A DNA stretch of 64,000 nucleotides from Ilyomonas sp965199845. Lineage in GTDB: Bacteria > Bacteroidota > Bacteroidia > Chitinophagales > Chitinophagaceae. The position numbers were made by a program, and so were the translations under genes. Shown piece by piece: positions 10,061 through 19,911 of this stretch. The notes beneath the pieces were generated by a model. It worked only from the letters and a program-made list of their open reading frames with translations. It made no database searches and had not been told where the DNA came from. How positions within the stretch are numbered: the first letter of the stretch is position 1; every line of letters begins with the position of its first letter. The stretch lies in assembly GCA_965199845.1 (NCBI GenBank), contig CBDATZ010000058.1, forward strand, positions 81,492-145,491, written 5' to 3'.

Positions 10061-12508
10061 TCATTCCGTCCGCAAGCTTTTTACCGGATTTGCGACAGCT
10101 GCGCGAATGGCTTTATAACCCACCGTGAGCCACGCAATCAGTAATGAAAAAAAGATAGCCGCCGCAAACACAAGCCAGCTTATTTCGATATGATTGTAAA
10201 AGCCCGATAACCATTGGTGCATAAAATAATAACCGATGGGTGCCGCAATCAAAAAAGCAATACCGATAAGCAGCGTAAACTCTTTTGAAAACAGGTAAAC
10301 GATACTCTCGACAGAAGCACCCAATACTTTGCGGATGCCGACTTCTTTTGTCTTCTGTGCTGCCATAAAAGACACGAGTCCATACAATCCCAGACAGGAA
10401 ATAAAAATGGCTAACATAGCGGCAATTTTAAACAGTTGTGAAGCCAATACTTCGCTGGTATAAAATTGATTTACTTCTTCATCTACAAAATGCAAATCGT
10501 ACATGTAAGTGGGATAAACAGCCGCAAATGTTTTCTGCATATCAGCCAGCGTTGTCTGCATGGAAGTAGGATTGATTCGCACTGCCAAACTGCCGAGACC
10601 ACCAAAAAAAGTAGAGATCGCTAACGGCTCAGCCGCTTCCTTTAACGACTTGTTGCTGAAATCACGCATCACGCCAACAATAGGTCGTTTCACACTGTCA
10701 AACAAAATGGTTTTACCCAATATACTTGTGGGCGAAGCGAAGCCTAATTTTTTCACCAGCGTTTCATTAACTAATAATTCGCGCATAGTATCGCTTGCAT
10801 ACGGCAGACGTCCCGCCAACATGCCAATCTGAAACGTTTTGATGTAATCTGTATCGGCAGGAAGCAGGTTAATGTTGAAGTCTTTTTTCACGGTTTCATT
10901 ATCGAAATAAAAGGGTTGATAATACATACCATACGCAACAGGTGGCGTCATGCAGAAACTGGCCGATGATACGCCGGGAATCGCCAATATTTTTGTTTTG
11001 AGATAACTGTATTGCAGCTTATCCGTGCTATCGCTTGGCAGGTCAATCATGGCTACTGCATTCTGATTGAAGCCCAGTGGCTGGTTTCTGAAAAATTGCA
11101 TTTGCTGAACAATGATAATCGTTCCGATTAAAAGAAACTGGGCAATCACAAATTGAAAAACAACCAACGCGCGACGCATGGAAATACCGCCGGTGCTTGT
11201 GGTATTGATTTTATTTTTAAGAGCCTGTATGGGGTTAAAACCAGACAAAATAATGCCTGGATAAAAACCAGCTAAAACCGTTACCACTACACACAATAAA
11301 GACAGAAACAAAAGAACAGAAGGCGATTGAATAATGCTTAACGAAAGCGGCTTATTAACAAGGCTGCTGATATAAGGAAGTGCGAGCAGTGCCAGTCCGT
11401 AACCAAGCAGCAGCGAGATAAAAGTAATCAAAGCAGTTTCCTGCAGGAACTGGCTGAAGACATGCAGGCGGCTTCCGCCCAATACCTTTCTGACACCGAT
11501 TTCTTTTGCTCTTGTGATAGATTGCGCGGTGGCAAGATTGATAAAATTGATACAGGCAACCAGTAAAAGAAATAAACCAATCACACCAAGCGACCACAGT
11601 TCTGTATGCGTTAAAGCATCGCCTTTAAATGTATAAAAGTCTTCGTTCAGGTGCATGTCTTTCAATGGTTGCAATGAGAGTGCGGTCTTTGTTTTCTGGC
11701 CATTGTTTTCACTTGAAACCGGGTAATATTTTTTTACAAAGCCGGTTAAGAGTTGCTGAAAATCTTTTGCCTTGGCAGCTTGCGGCATCAATACAAAACA
11801 TTCAGAACTCCAGGAAACATCATCCCAGCTATTCGCCATTCCCCAGGCGCCGTTTATATTCCTGAAAGTAGCATAAGAAGCGCCCATACTCACTTCCAAA
11901 TCTGTATTCTGAGGCAAATCTTCAAACACGCCGACTACCTGTAAGGGAATGCGGTACGACCACATTTGAATTGTTTTTCCCAAAGCGTTTTTTCCCTTCC
12001 CAAAGAATTCGCTTGCCAGGCTTTGGTTGATAACAACCGTATTGGGTTCGGTTAAACGCTTTGCATTTACTGATAGCCAATGGTAATCAAAGATGTCGAA
12101 CAGTGACGGCTCAGCGAAGAAAATACCTTCTTTGATTTTTACTCTTTTTTCATCTGCCTCGCTTTTGCCGGGAATGGGAATATGGATTTGTGCACCACCG
12201 ATATTCCATACGGCAGCTACTTTTTGCAGTTGCGGAAAGTCTGACCGCAAAGCATTCGCTAATGGAATGGGCACAGCACTTTGATGACCGGTAACTTCTC
12301 CGTTGCTATAGTTTGTATAGGTTGTTACAACGCGGCAAATTCTGTCTTTGTTTGTTTGATAATCATCATAACTCAACTCATAATGAATAAGGAGAAAGAT
12401 AACTAAAGCGGAAGCAATGCCAACCGCAAGTCCCAGAATATTAATTACTGAATACGCTTTCTTTCTATATAGATTACGCCAGGCGACAATGAAATAATTT
12501 TTTATCAT
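10061..12508 (-). CDS. FtsX/MacB-type ABC transporter permease
   Basis: An 815-residue protein with the double MacB_PCD plus FtsX layout typical of Bacteroidota. It has an N-terminal membrane helix (about 20-42), a periplasmic domain, three helices near 290-400, a second helix/periplasmic block from about 425 and three C-terminal helices. The signature ARAKEIGVRKVLGG-like motif occurs twice (TRAKEIGVRKVLGGSR and QKTKEVGIRKVLGAS). Such permeases work with a separate ATPase to move peptides, lipoproteins or drugs, or to sense envelope stress. No ATPase gene is in the window. A decayed paralogue lies just upstream, so this was once a tandem set. Confidence 0.88.
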   Translation of the reverse strand: MIKNYFIVAWRNLYRKKAYSVINILGLAVGIASALVIFLLIHYELSYDDYQTNKDRICRVVTTYTNYSNGEVTGHQSAVPIPLANALRSDFPQLQKVAAVWNIGGAQIHIPIPGKSEADEKRVKIKEGIFFAEPSLFDIFDYHWLSVNAKRLTEPNTVVINQSLASEFFGKGKNALGKTIQMWSYRIPLQVVGVFEDLPQNTDLEVSMGASYATFRNINGAWGMANSWDDVSWSSECFVLMPQAAKAKDFQQLLTGFVKKYYPVSSENNGQKTKTALSLQPLKDMHLNEDFYTFKGDALTHTELWSLGVIGLFLLLVACINFINLATAQSITRAKEIGVRKVLGGSRLHVFSQFLQETALITFISLLLGYGLALLALPYISSLVNKPLSLSIIQSPSVLLFLSLLCVVVTVLAGFYPGIILSGFNPIQALKNKINTTSTGGISMRRALVVFQFVIAQFLLIGTIIIVQQMQFFRNQPLGFNQNAVAMIDLPSDSTDKLQYSYLKTKILAIPGVSSASFCMTPPVAYGMYYQPFYFDNETVKKDFNINLLPADTDYIKTFQIGMLAGRLPYASDTMRELLVNETLVKKLGFASPTSILGKTILFDSVKRPIVGVMRDFSNKSLKEAAEPLAISTFFGGLGSLAVRINPTSMQTTLADMQKTFAAVYPTYMYDLHFVDEEVNQFYTSEVLASQLFKIAAMLAIFISCLGLYGLVSFMAAQKTKEVGIRKVLGASVESIVYLFSKEFTLLIGIAFLIAAPIGYYFMHQWLSGFYNHIEISWLVFAAAIFFSLLIAWLTVGYKAIRAAVANPVKSLRTE

Positions 12509-12588
12509 AAGAAGTTATAAGTTGTACGTTGTAAGTAATAGGTATAACATCATTTTCAGATTTTCAAATCATCACATTTTCAAATTGA

Positions 12589-12663
12589 TTATTCAGTTCG
12601 CAAACTCTTTACCGGGTTAGCAACCGCCGCTTTGATTGCCTGGAGGCCAATTACCGATAGCAT
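12589..12663 (-). pseudogene. C-terminal scrap of a second FtsX/MacB permease
   Basis: Twenty-four codons plus stop read LSVIGLQAIKAAVANPVKSLRTE, almost the same as the end of the intact permease to the left (AIRAAVANPVKSLRTE). The rest of the gene is gone. This is the remnant of a tandem paralogue. Confidence 0.75.
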
Positions 12664-12893
12664 TTACCGGAGAGGCAAATCTAAATGTATTGTATCTTGG
12701 AATTCCGTTTATTTCATAGTTTTTTCGCTGGTCAGTAAAGCCATACAGCAGCCGGTTTTCAGCAAATACGCCAGCTTCTTAGTAACGTTGTAACTCAAAC
12801 CTAAGCCTGCTATCCAACCCATTTCAAAACGTTCATCTTTCCGGCTGTTAAAGCTGTATTTTTTATCATAGCTGTGCGGCTTATTGTAATTGC
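12664..12893 (-). pseudogene. Outer-membrane beta-barrel remnant
   Basis: The - strand reads DERFEMGWIAGLGLSYNV and then, after a frame shift, ENRLLYGFTDQRKNYEINGI. These alternating-hydrophobic strands are typical of a Bacteroidota porin-type barrel. There is no start, and the fragment is fused directly to the permease scrap on its left, so it is a decayed junction. The remaining DNA to 13,454 shows no coding signal that I trust. Confidence 0.45.
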
Positions 12894-13493
12894 AGATAGA
12901 GCTTATGCTGCTGTATTATTTTCTTTAGTAACGGCTTGGTATGAAAAATTGTATTTGTCTATTCGGCCGAATACATTCTTCATAAATAAAGCAACAATAA
13001 ATTTAATTTCATTGATGCAGAGAGATGCAAATTGTTTCACTATTCGTGCAGGCTACTTTTTATTGTACGGTCAAAATCCGGAGTATTGATTTTTCTTTTA
13101 TACTGCTTGGAATGAATTATATCTGTTCAAGTTATATCTCCTACTATTTCAAATATACTTTCTTAGTGAATATATCAATCCGGTTGACATCCATATAGAT
13201 AATCATGTGCATCGCATCACCATTAGAAATACTTCATGTGTAAGCTATATTGACAGGGTATTAAAAAGAACAATCATAATGGCATATCACCTGCTTTATC
13301 ACTGCTTCAGGGTGCGCTGCGCTAACACCACAATGAACGTTTGAAAGTGAAAATGAAGCTACAGAAAGTTAGGCATCGTATCCGTAATGAACCGTTGCCA
13401 GCTATAAACACTGAGTGAAAAATCACAATCATCAGTAATTCATATTGTATTATTTTGTACAATCATTACTTTTACTGTCTTCATAAAAGTGTT

Positions 13494-14372
13494 ATGGTTA
13501 ATCTCCAGGAAAGGGTATTAAACTATCCGCAATATTGCCGGCAGTTTTCGTGCGGAAATTCATTAATCACCATCTTTAATTGTCCGCCGGAAGCCAGGCT
13601 GATGAAAAACAAACTCTCCGATCTTTGGTCTCACGAAAACTATATTTTTTATGTACTGGAAGGCAAAAAAGTATGGCACACCGCGCATGGTTCTTACGAA
13701 ATAAGTGAAGGCAATTGTGTACTGGTAAGAAAGGGAGCCTGCATCCTCGAACAGTTTTTCGATATCGGCTTTTGCCTGGTACTGTTTTTTATACCTGATG
13801 CTTTTATTTGCGAAACACTAAAAACAAGATCGACACCCATTACCAAAACGGACGAAAAATATGAGCCTGTCATCAGGCTTAACGCAACAGCAACGCTGAA
13901 GTCTTTTTTTGTTTCTATGTATGCGTACTTCGCAGGTACAACCGCTCCTGACAAATCGTTGCTGGAACTGAAATTCAGGGAACTGATTTTAAATATTGTA
14001 GATAACCGCGATAACGTAGAAGCGCTTTCTTATTTCTGCTCACTTATGAATGAACCCCAATCCGTTTCATTGGAAAGAGTGATGAATGACAACTATTGCT
14101 TTAACCTGAAAATAGAACAATATGCAACGTTAAGTAACCGAAGCCTCTCGGCTTTTAAACGTGATTTTCAAAAACAATTTCACCGCACGCCGGGCAAATG
14201 GTTGTTGGAAAAAAGATTGCAACAGGCGCATTTCCTGTTAATCCACCGGAATAAAACAGTAAGCGAAGCTGCCTTTGAAACCGGCTTTGAAAACCTTTCT
14301 CATTTCAGTCGTTGCTTTAAAGAGCGTTTCGGCATTTCCCCAACGTCAGCGAAGCAAATGCCAGCACTGTGA
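13494..14372 (+). CDS. AraC-family transcriptional regulator
   Basis: A 292-residue regulator starting at the internal ATG (MVNLQERVLNYPQYC); an earlier in-frame start would add 13 weakly supported residues. The N-terminal 190 residues form a cupin-like sensing part. The last 100 residues are the double helix-turn-helix of the AraC family, with LSNRSLSAFKRDFQKQFHRTPGKWLLEKRL and VSEAAFETGFENLSHFSRCFKERFGISP. It probably binds DNA near its own or the next gene. The methyltransferase starts 112 bp downstream on the same strand. Confidence 0.9.
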   Translation: MVNLQERVLNYPQYCRQFSCGNSLITIFNCPPEARLMKNKLSDLWSHENYIFYVLEGKKVWHTAHGSYEISEGNCVLVRKGACILEQFFDIGFCLVLFFIPDAFICETLKTRSTPITKTDEKYEPVIRLNATATLKSFFVSMYAYFAGTTAPDKSLLELKFRELILNIVDNRDNVEALSYFCSLMNEPQSVSLERVMNDNYCFNLKIEQYATLSNRSLSAFKRDFQKQFHRTPGKWLLEKRLQQAHFLLIHRNKTVSEAAFETGFENLSHFSRCFKERFGISPTSAKQMPAL

Positions 14373-14484
14373 ACCTTTCAGCAAAATATCAGGACTTTAA
14401 AGCAATGATACCTTTTTTACCAGCCAATACTTTTGTGCTTCATAAAAAAGGGCTGTCATTTTTAAAGTTTAAAAAACAAATTCT

Positions 14485-15297
14485 ATGAATCCGAACAAAG
14501 CATTATGGGAAAAAGGTGATTTTACACGCATCGCTGAAACCATGCGTGAGAGCGGTGAAGCATTGGTTGCCACATTGGGAATTACACAAAATATAACCGT
14601 TCTTGACCTGGGTTGTGGCGATGGCAATACAGCGATACCGGAAGCCAGACTGGGAGCCAAAGTATTGGGCGTGGATATAGCCAGTAACCTGGTAGAAGCA
14701 GGAAATAAGCGGGTACAAAAAGAAGGACTTACCAATTGTTCATTTCAGCTTGGCGATGCTACCGATTTGAATGAACTGCAAGATGAAAGTTTTGATTTGA
14801 CTGTAAGCATCTTCGGAGTCATGTTTGCGCCGAAACCATTTGATGTAGCCAAAGAAATGGTTCGCGTAACCCGCAAAGGTGGTCGCATTATAATGGGCAA
14901 CTGGATACCCGGCGACCCAACTCTTGTCGCACAAATATTAAAGATCAGCTCAGCTTATACACCGCCACCGCCTGAGGGTTTTGTAAGTCCCATGTTGTGG
15001 GGCGTGGAGGATGAAGTTGTTAAACGCTTTGTGAGTGCCAGCGTACCCAAAGCGAATATACAGTTCGCAAAAGAAACGTTTACATTCAATGCCGGTTTTT
15101 CGCCTTCTGTATTTCTAAGCCGTTTCAGAAACTATTACGGACCTACCATGAATGCCTTTGAAGCGGCAGAAAAAAATGGCAAGGCAGAGGTATTGCAAAA
15201 TGAACTGGAGGAATTGTTTAACAGCCAGAATAAAAGCACAAAAGAAAATACCACTTCTATCCCGGCTACCTTTTTACGGGTAACGGTGATGTGTTGA
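14485..15297 (+). CDS. Class I SAM-dependent methyltransferase
   Basis: A 270-residue protein with a Rossmann methyltransferase fold. Motif I is VLDLGCGDGNTAIPEA (about residues 34-49), followed by the acidic end of beta 2 (VLGVDIA) and motif IV-like SFDLTVSIFGVMFAPKP. The family transfers a methyl group from S-adenosylmethionine to small molecules, and UbiE/phosphatidylethanolamine-type members look similar. The substrate is unknown. It follows the AraC gene and may be its target. Confidence 0.88.
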   Translation: MNPNKALWEKGDFTRIAETMRESGEALVATLGITQNITVLDLGCGDGNTAIPEARLGAKVLGVDIASNLVEAGNKRVQKEGLTNCSFQLGDATDLNELQDESFDLTVSIFGVMFAPKPFDVAKEMVRVTRKGGRIIMGNWIPGDPTLVAQILKISSAYTPPPPEGFVSPMLWGVEDEVVKRFVSASVPKANIQFAKETFTFNAGFSPSVFLSRFRNYYGPTMNAFEAAEKNGKAEVLQNELEELFNSQNKSTKENTTSIPATFLRVTVMC

Positions 15298-15794
15298 GAT
15301 TCACGGCGACTTGACCGCTGAATTTCGTTGACGGATAACCAATAAAAGGATTGATTGTTAGATCATTCGCTGATCTATACTTTGAATGCTGTGATCTCCA
15401 ACTGCGTAATTTCTAACTTTTGCATATAAACTTCGTTTCAATCAAAGCTTGCATTTTTGGGATACCGTTTCCAAATAATTATCTACTCTTAGAAAAGAAA
15501 GTTGTGATTACACATAAAAATGCCAATAGGAGTGTGACAGCCTTTACAAGGTAAAACTGTCACGCCAATTAAGTATTGAGTAATATCTACTTCGTGAATA
15601 ATGGATAGTGTTTTGAATGGCTTTTCGGAAAAAGGTTTTCAACAAAGCTTTAAATATAATTCTGCTTCTTATTCGACATTACATTGAAGAAAACAAACAA
15701 AACCAAACTATCATTTTTTGCTGGTGTAAGTATAAATGTGCGTAACAGAACATTGTACGAACCGACCATTTTTTAATATGATAACATTGGCTAT
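15298..15794. other. Intergenic, one hairpin seen
   Basis: About 500 bp without a convincing gene. A stem GTGACAG (15534-15540) pairs with CTGTCAC (15557-15563) across a 16-nt loop, with no T-run after it, so it is not a standard terminator. Confidence 0.45.
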
Positions 15795-16010
15795 TTGGGG
15801 AATAAGCTTTGTATTATTTCTGTAATGGTTTTATTTATCGCTATTTTAGCAACTGCATTATTATATTTCATTCTGCCTTCTATTCTCATATTCGTTCCTT
15901 ATACTAAGGACAATCAGCTTCTTTCGAAAGCCACCAAACTACCTAACAAAAAATACTTTTCTTTCAGGGAAGCTTGGCTTCAAATTAACCACTCAAATCA
16001 TGGTAGATAA
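15795..16010 (+). CDS. Possible small membrane protein
   Basis: A 71-codon frame starting at TTG (or a 61-codon frame from an inner ATG) with one strong membrane helix (VMVLFIAILATALLYFILPS) and a basic tail. No family was recognised and no ribosome site is seen. It may be a remnant. Confidence 0.28.
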   Translation: MGNKLCIISVMVLFIAILATALLYFILPSILIFVPYTKDNQLLSKATKLPNKKYFSFREAWLQINHSNHGR

Positions 16011-16225
16011 GATATAATTAGTCGCTATTAATCTACTTGAAAATGTGGATTTTCCTTTTGCTTATTCTTTACTTATTAGCGTGAATTATGTAACGAATAA
16101 GAAGAATTGTGCAAGAAATCAACATCACACTCATTCGACCTTTGCAATGATTATTAGTTATTTCCAAGGAGGATGATTGCTTCTTATTTTGAGTACACCG
16201 TTTACAAAAAAAATTTACTCGAAGG

Positions 16226-16680
16226 TTGCCTGTAGGTGTTATTCAATTTTATTTTTTCTCACTCAAATTATTAATTATAAATCATAAAGATGTACAAGTA
16301 AATGGCGACGAAGCCACCTATTACCACAACGATCAACCTTCGCGTTCAATAAGTCTGCTTATAGACTCGATGAAACGCATTTCATGGAGTTCTGTATTTG
16401 CAGGTGTGTTAATCACTATTGTTATTCAGATCGCCCTCAGCCTGTTGGGCACTGGCATCGGGCTCAGCACCATTAACCCGAAAACGGAAGCAAATTCTAC
16501 CGATGGCTTGGGCATAAGTTCCGCTATCCGGTATATTGTTTCCAGTTTGATTTCCTTATTTGCATGCGGTTGGATTACAGGAAGATCAGTACAAACTATG
16601 CGCTATTCATGGCTTGCTTACCTGGAGTTTAATCACGCTGATAACTGCTGATACTTGCATATATAGCCGATTGCTCCAAC
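16226..16680 (+). pseudogene. Truncated, frameshifted membrane protein
   Basis: The frame reads SMKRISWSSVFAGVLITIV and GWITGRSV, a pattern of small integral-membrane proteins of the PhnA-like/TIGR type. In its own frame it then loses sense, but the +1 frame continues as AIHGLLTWSLITLIT, the expected next helix. So there is a one-base shift near 16,595. The gene is then cut at about 16,690 where the decayed IS110 begins. The N-terminus before the first MKR may start at the ATG at 16,370. This marks the distal end of the cassette array. Confidence 0.55.
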
Positions 16681-16692
16681 GCCAGTTCCGCC
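16640..16692. repeat. Left half of attC-like site 0 (distal edge)
   Basis: The stretch gccgattgctccaacg resembles the inner right arm of other attC-like sites (compare 28,761-28,776). It is interrupted at about 16,693 by the decayed IS110; the matching outer arm lies at 17,925-17,950 (attgccaatactcctgttgtac). Confidence 0.45.
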
Positions 16693-16810
16693 TTTAGATT
16701 TGCTTTCAGTATTTATTTATAAATAAAACTACTATTACCGCTTTTTTTGCTTCTTTTTTCTTTGTCAGCAGGTGTGAACAGGTGGATAAATTACTTTTAT
16801 AAATGGAGCT

Positions 16811-16884
16811 GCCGGTATAAGCACTTTAACGCCCCGCAAGGTATAAAGACCTATCACAAGTTCTAATCTTATACCGGCTTTTTT
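16811..16884 (+). ncRNA. Bridge-RNA-like hairpin of the decayed IS110
   Basis: GCCGGTATAAG (16811-16821) pairs perfectly with CTTATACCGGC (16868-16878), followed by TTTTTT. Inside is a smaller hairpin AGGT/ACCT. Its position between the left end and the transposase matches where IS110 elements encode their guide (bridge) RNA. The same layout is seen in the intact copies. Function is inferred. Confidence 0.55.
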
Positions 16885-16989
16885 GAACAACAGCATCAAA
16901 TAGAAAACCGGGGATAGCAGCCCCATTAATAAGATCTTGATGACGGTTTAAAATAAGGTCAGTCCATTCACTTTTAAAACTTCAAAAGT

Positions 16990-17878
16990 ATGAACAAGGT
17001 ATTTAAAAACTTCGTTGGTATCGACATTTCCAAAACATGGTTTGATGCAGCTTTTATATCATCAGATGATCTGTCCGGACTTAACCATCAGCAGTTTGCG
17101 CAAACACCGGACGGTTACCGGAAAATGCAGGCTTGGCTGCTACAGCAGGATGTTTGTTTGAATGAAGAAACGCTGTTTTGTATGGGGAGTATACCGGCAT
17201 TTATAATACCGGTCTGGTTCAATACCTGGCAGCACAACACGCACAGGTATGGGTAGAGATGCCGCTGCGGATTAAGCGAGCCGCTGGTTTTGAAAGAGGC
17301 AGTGATGACAAGAGGGCTGCCTGTGAAATTGCCTGGTATGCTTTGCGCTATCAGGATCGTGCAAAGTTCTGGAAGCCTTGTAACGCAAGCCTGGAGAAGA
17401 TAAAACACTTCATTACAAAAATCAAAGCAGGGTATTGAAGCTTTAATAGCCAACACCATCCGGCAGGATGAACATCTTCATCATACTGTCGAAAGGATGC
17501 AGTCAGTAAATAGGATCGGCAGTGTAACCGCTGTTGCTTTGCTGGTGTACACAAAAGGGTTTACTGCTTTCGGCAGTGCAAAAGAATTAGCTTGTTATTG
17601 TGCATGGTGCCTTTCAACAAAACATCGGCAGCAGTGTAAGATATAAACCATCGGTAAGCCCGTTTGCCAGCATGCGGCTGAAGAAACTACTGCATTTATG
17701 TGCGATGAGCGTCATACAGAAGGATAAAGAAATGAAACAGTATTTTGAACGAAAAACAGGAGAAGGCAAGAAAATGAGTGTGATCAATACGGTTAGAAAC
17801 AAGCTCGTTCACCGGGTATTTGCTGTAGTCAGAGACGAAAGATTGTTTGAGCAAAACTATGTGCGGAAATGTGTATAA
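16990..17878 (+). pseudogene. IS110 transposase, frameshifted
   Basis: The start MNKVFKNFVGIDISKTWFD matches the intact IS110 protein here (KNYLGIDVSKLWFD). The reading frame is lost near 17,185, 17,440 and 17,595. Pieces of the DEDD catalytic domain and of the C-terminal Transposase_20 domain (MRLKKLLHLCAMSVI) are still readable. It cannot make an active enzyme. Confidence 0.85.
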
Positions 17879-17924
17879 CTGCGTGATACGACAGGTAAAA
17901 ATAAGTTTGATTTAATTATAGAAA

Positions 17925-17950
17925 ACTATTGCCAATACTCCTGTTGTACG
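17925..17950. repeat. Right half of attC-like site 0
   Basis: The outer right arm ctattgccaatactcctgttgtac ends in a GTTGTAC box. It is the partner of the half at 16,640 and pairs with the usual cassette junction. The gene to its right begins immediately. Confidence 0.6.
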
Positions 17951-17954
17951 TTCG

Positions 17955-18331
17955 TTATTCTTCCTTCGTGCTGGTAACTACTTCAAACATTTCAGGGTAG
18001 TCCACCGAATATTTTATTAAAAACTTTTGTCCAACAAAATACTTCGGTTCGTAGCCGTTATAAATTGCTTGTTCTATCGTTTTGTCAACAGTTTGATAAC
18101 TGATAATTGATATGATTTTGCACCACCTCTGCTATTTCTGCCTTCTAACTTTGTAACAACTGCAATTGTTTGTTTTGTCTTGTCACTTTGAAGAACTGTT
18201 GAAACTCTTTTGTCGGTCAAACTACTCACTAAAATCATATTTCCAACAATTAAGAAACCAATCGTTAAATAGCAAAATGCATGAAATAATTTTTGCTGAA
18301 GCCAATTAATCTTGCTTTTCTTAAATGACAT
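17955..18331 (-). pseudogene. Cassette gene: membrane-anchored beta protein, frameshifted
   Basis: One N-terminal membrane helix (LTIGFLIVGNMILVSSL) is followed by TIAVVTKLEGRNSRGGAKSYQL. The listed frame ends early, but the alternative frame continues SYQTVDKTIEQAIYNGYEP and ends KFLIKYSVDYPEMFEVV at 17,955. A single-base shift near 18,100 therefore breaks it. The layout and motif (VITIARVDKFEG) match the intact cassette gene at 59,215-59,604, so this is a decayed paralogue. Function unknown. Confidence 0.7.
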
Positions 18332-18342
18332 TTTCTTGTCAC

Positions 18343-18513
18343 CTAAAGTCTTTGTCCAACGGAAATGATTACAAATGCAAGCCAGCCAGTAAGAATAAGT
18401 AAGTAAGAAATTCCTTTAATCAGTCCATTGTCCTTGTAACCATTAAAATAAAACAAACAGGAACCTGTCAATATAACGGCTATAGAAATTATGATTGACT
18501 TTTGTTTAAGCAT
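18343..18513 (-). CDS. Cassette gene: 56-residue two-helix membrane protein
   Basis: The ORF starts at ATG after GGAG and encodes two hydrophobic helices (IIISIAVILTGSCLFYF and ISYLLILTGWLAFVIISV). It ends 11 bp before the start of the next gene on the same strand, so the two form one cassette. No family was recognised. Confidence 0.6.
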   Translation of the reverse strand: MLKQKSIIISIAVILTGSCLFYFNGYKDNGLIKGISYLLILTGWLAFVIISVGQRL

Positions 18514-18529
18514 TCTCCTTTATACGGAC

Positions 18530-18725
18530 GCATAACGTTCTGCATTGCCGGAGTTAGGGGAATTTATTGCTTGTCGTGCCCGGACAAAAGCTAAATTGAA
18601 AAACCAGGGTTCGAATTACAACACATGTATAATTGAAAAACGTGGATTGGGACAGATGTACTTAGATGATCAAAAGTTCATTGTTTCAATGTCCCATCCC
18701 AATTTTTGGCAATGCAATGTTGCGT
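18530..18725 (-). repeat. attC-like site 1
   Basis: The left box GCATAAC and right box GTTGCGT bound an imperfect palindrome; the arm TTCTGCATTGCC pairs with GGCAATGCAA. Confidence 0.75.
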
Positions 18726-18736
18726 GCAGTGCTTTT

Positions 18737-18922
18737 TTATTGGGGTCGATGATTTTCCCAATATTCTTTCGGTGTCAAAATTTTTGTTTGCTTATAAGTT
18801 GGAAAGATAAAGTCTGTAGTGTTACCCGTAATCACAAAGTCTGCTGAACATTCGTCAGCAAGTTCTAAAATCATATTGTCGTCAAGGTCGGAAATAAGTT
18901 GAAGCTTTATAGTCGTGGAAAT
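18737..18922 (-). pseudogene. C-terminal remnant of a PIN-domain toxin
   Basis: About 60 codons read ISDLDDNMILELADECSAD, FVITGNTTDF and KILTPKEYWENH. This is the end of a PIN-domain ribonuclease of the VapC/COG1569 type, which has conserved aspartates and the TPKE tail. The N-terminal half with the first catalytic aspartate is missing and is replaced by unrelated in-frame sequence, so it is broken. It was probably a toxin cassette. Confidence 0.6.
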
Positions 18923-18962
18923 TCCGGTGAATGTGCCCCTGCTTGCCGTTACCAAACGTAAG

Positions 18963-19533
18963 CTATGAAAACTGCCATATGTCTGTATAACTTTTTCCGT
19001 CGTAGTCAAACTTATAAACTCGATTTTCCCAATCAGTGGCAATTATGAATTCATCTGTCAGCCGAAAGCTGTCTTGTCCGTCTAATGTTGTAAAAATATC
19101 TGCACCGCTCTGTTGTCAAAGAATGTTTCCATTTTTGTCAAGTCGTGTAATCTCCGGTTCGCCGTGAACAATGTAGCTGTCATGGTAAGTGAAAATTTCA
19201 AAGCACGTTGCTTGGTCGGCTTTTGTCTGCCAAAGCAATAATAAATCGGGAATAGAAAGATAGAATACGGTGTCTGAGCAGCAAATTAAAAATCTGTCAG
19301 CCTCAAAAATAGTTGTCTTGTTGTGGATTGTTGTATCGCCGCCAATAGAACCTACAATGGCACTTGCTACAAGAATTTTTGTCCTTGTAAACTTTAATCC
19401 CAAACATTGTTGACAACACGTATTCGCTACTGTCAAAATAAATATGGACGTAATGATGCGAATTGTCTACCGAAGCCTGTTGAAAAGTCTCGTCGTGATA
19501 AATGTCTATTTCGTATTGTCCAACTATGTGCAT
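18963..19533 (-). pseudogene. Cassette gene of unknown function, one frameshift and one stop
   Basis: It begins MHIVGQYEIDIYHDETF right after an attC-like site. It runs to EYVLSTMFGIKVYKDK, then shifts frame near 19,380 and continues KILVASAIVGSIGGDTT to EPEITRLDKNGNIL. After a TGA it reads on in frame as SGADIFTTLDGQDSFRLT to SYTDIWQFS. The intact protein would have about 190 residues with beta-propeller-like strands. No function is known. Confidence 0.65.
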
Positions 19534-19550
19534 TGTCGCTTTAAAATTAC

Positions 19551-19682
19551 AGCCAACATTAAAGTATTTATGAAGTTGTGGCATATGAAAAACCACAGTC
19601 TCAATTACCCACAAAAGCAAAATAGCGATTTAAAGCCGAATGCTCAACGTCCTGCCACAATTTTATAAACACAATGTTGTAC
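19551..19682 (-). repeat. attC-like site 2 (unoccupied IS110 target)
   Basis: It runs from AGCCAAC to GTTGTAC, with inner arms TTTATGAAGTTGTGGC and GCCACAATTTTATAAAC. It contains AACGTCCTGCC, the sequence into which the IS110 copies insert in sites 10 and 28. This copy is empty, so it shows the undisturbed target. Confidence 0.8.
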
Positions 19683-19770
19683 GCCGCTGTTTCTATTTTA
19701 TGAGCACTAACTTATTGTTAATCTGTTTATTATTTTTTTACTTTTAAAATCTAAAATAAAAAGTCCGCCG

Positions 19771-19806
19771 AGTAAAAATGTCGACCGCTTGTCGATGCCG
19801 AAAAAT
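19771..19806 (+). repeat. Left copy of flanking repeats of a 2-kb module
   Basis: AAGTCCGCCGAGTAAAAAT and TTGTCGATGCCGAAAAA occur here. They occur again, in swapped order and with small changes, at 21,783-21,830. Between them lie the two genes that do not look like cassette genes. Confidence 0.6.
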
Positions 19807-19911
19807 GTCCTGCCTAAAGCATAATTCCATCTTTAAAGTGTCGGCTAAAAAAGTTATTTGTGACTCTCTTTACCTTTAAATTCCGTAAAGGTCTTTCCAT
19901 CATAACTTTAC

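Larger units (their letters stand above)
16693..17924 (+). mobile_element. Decayed IS110-family element
   Basis: It starts with TTTAGATTTGC, close to the TTTAGGTTTGC start of the intact IS110 copies at 28,780 and 57,794. It then holds a structured non-coding leader and a broken transposase. The right end is blurred near 17,900-17,924, just before the right arm of an attC-like site. It therefore occupied the same kind of target as its intact relatives. Confidence 0.65.
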
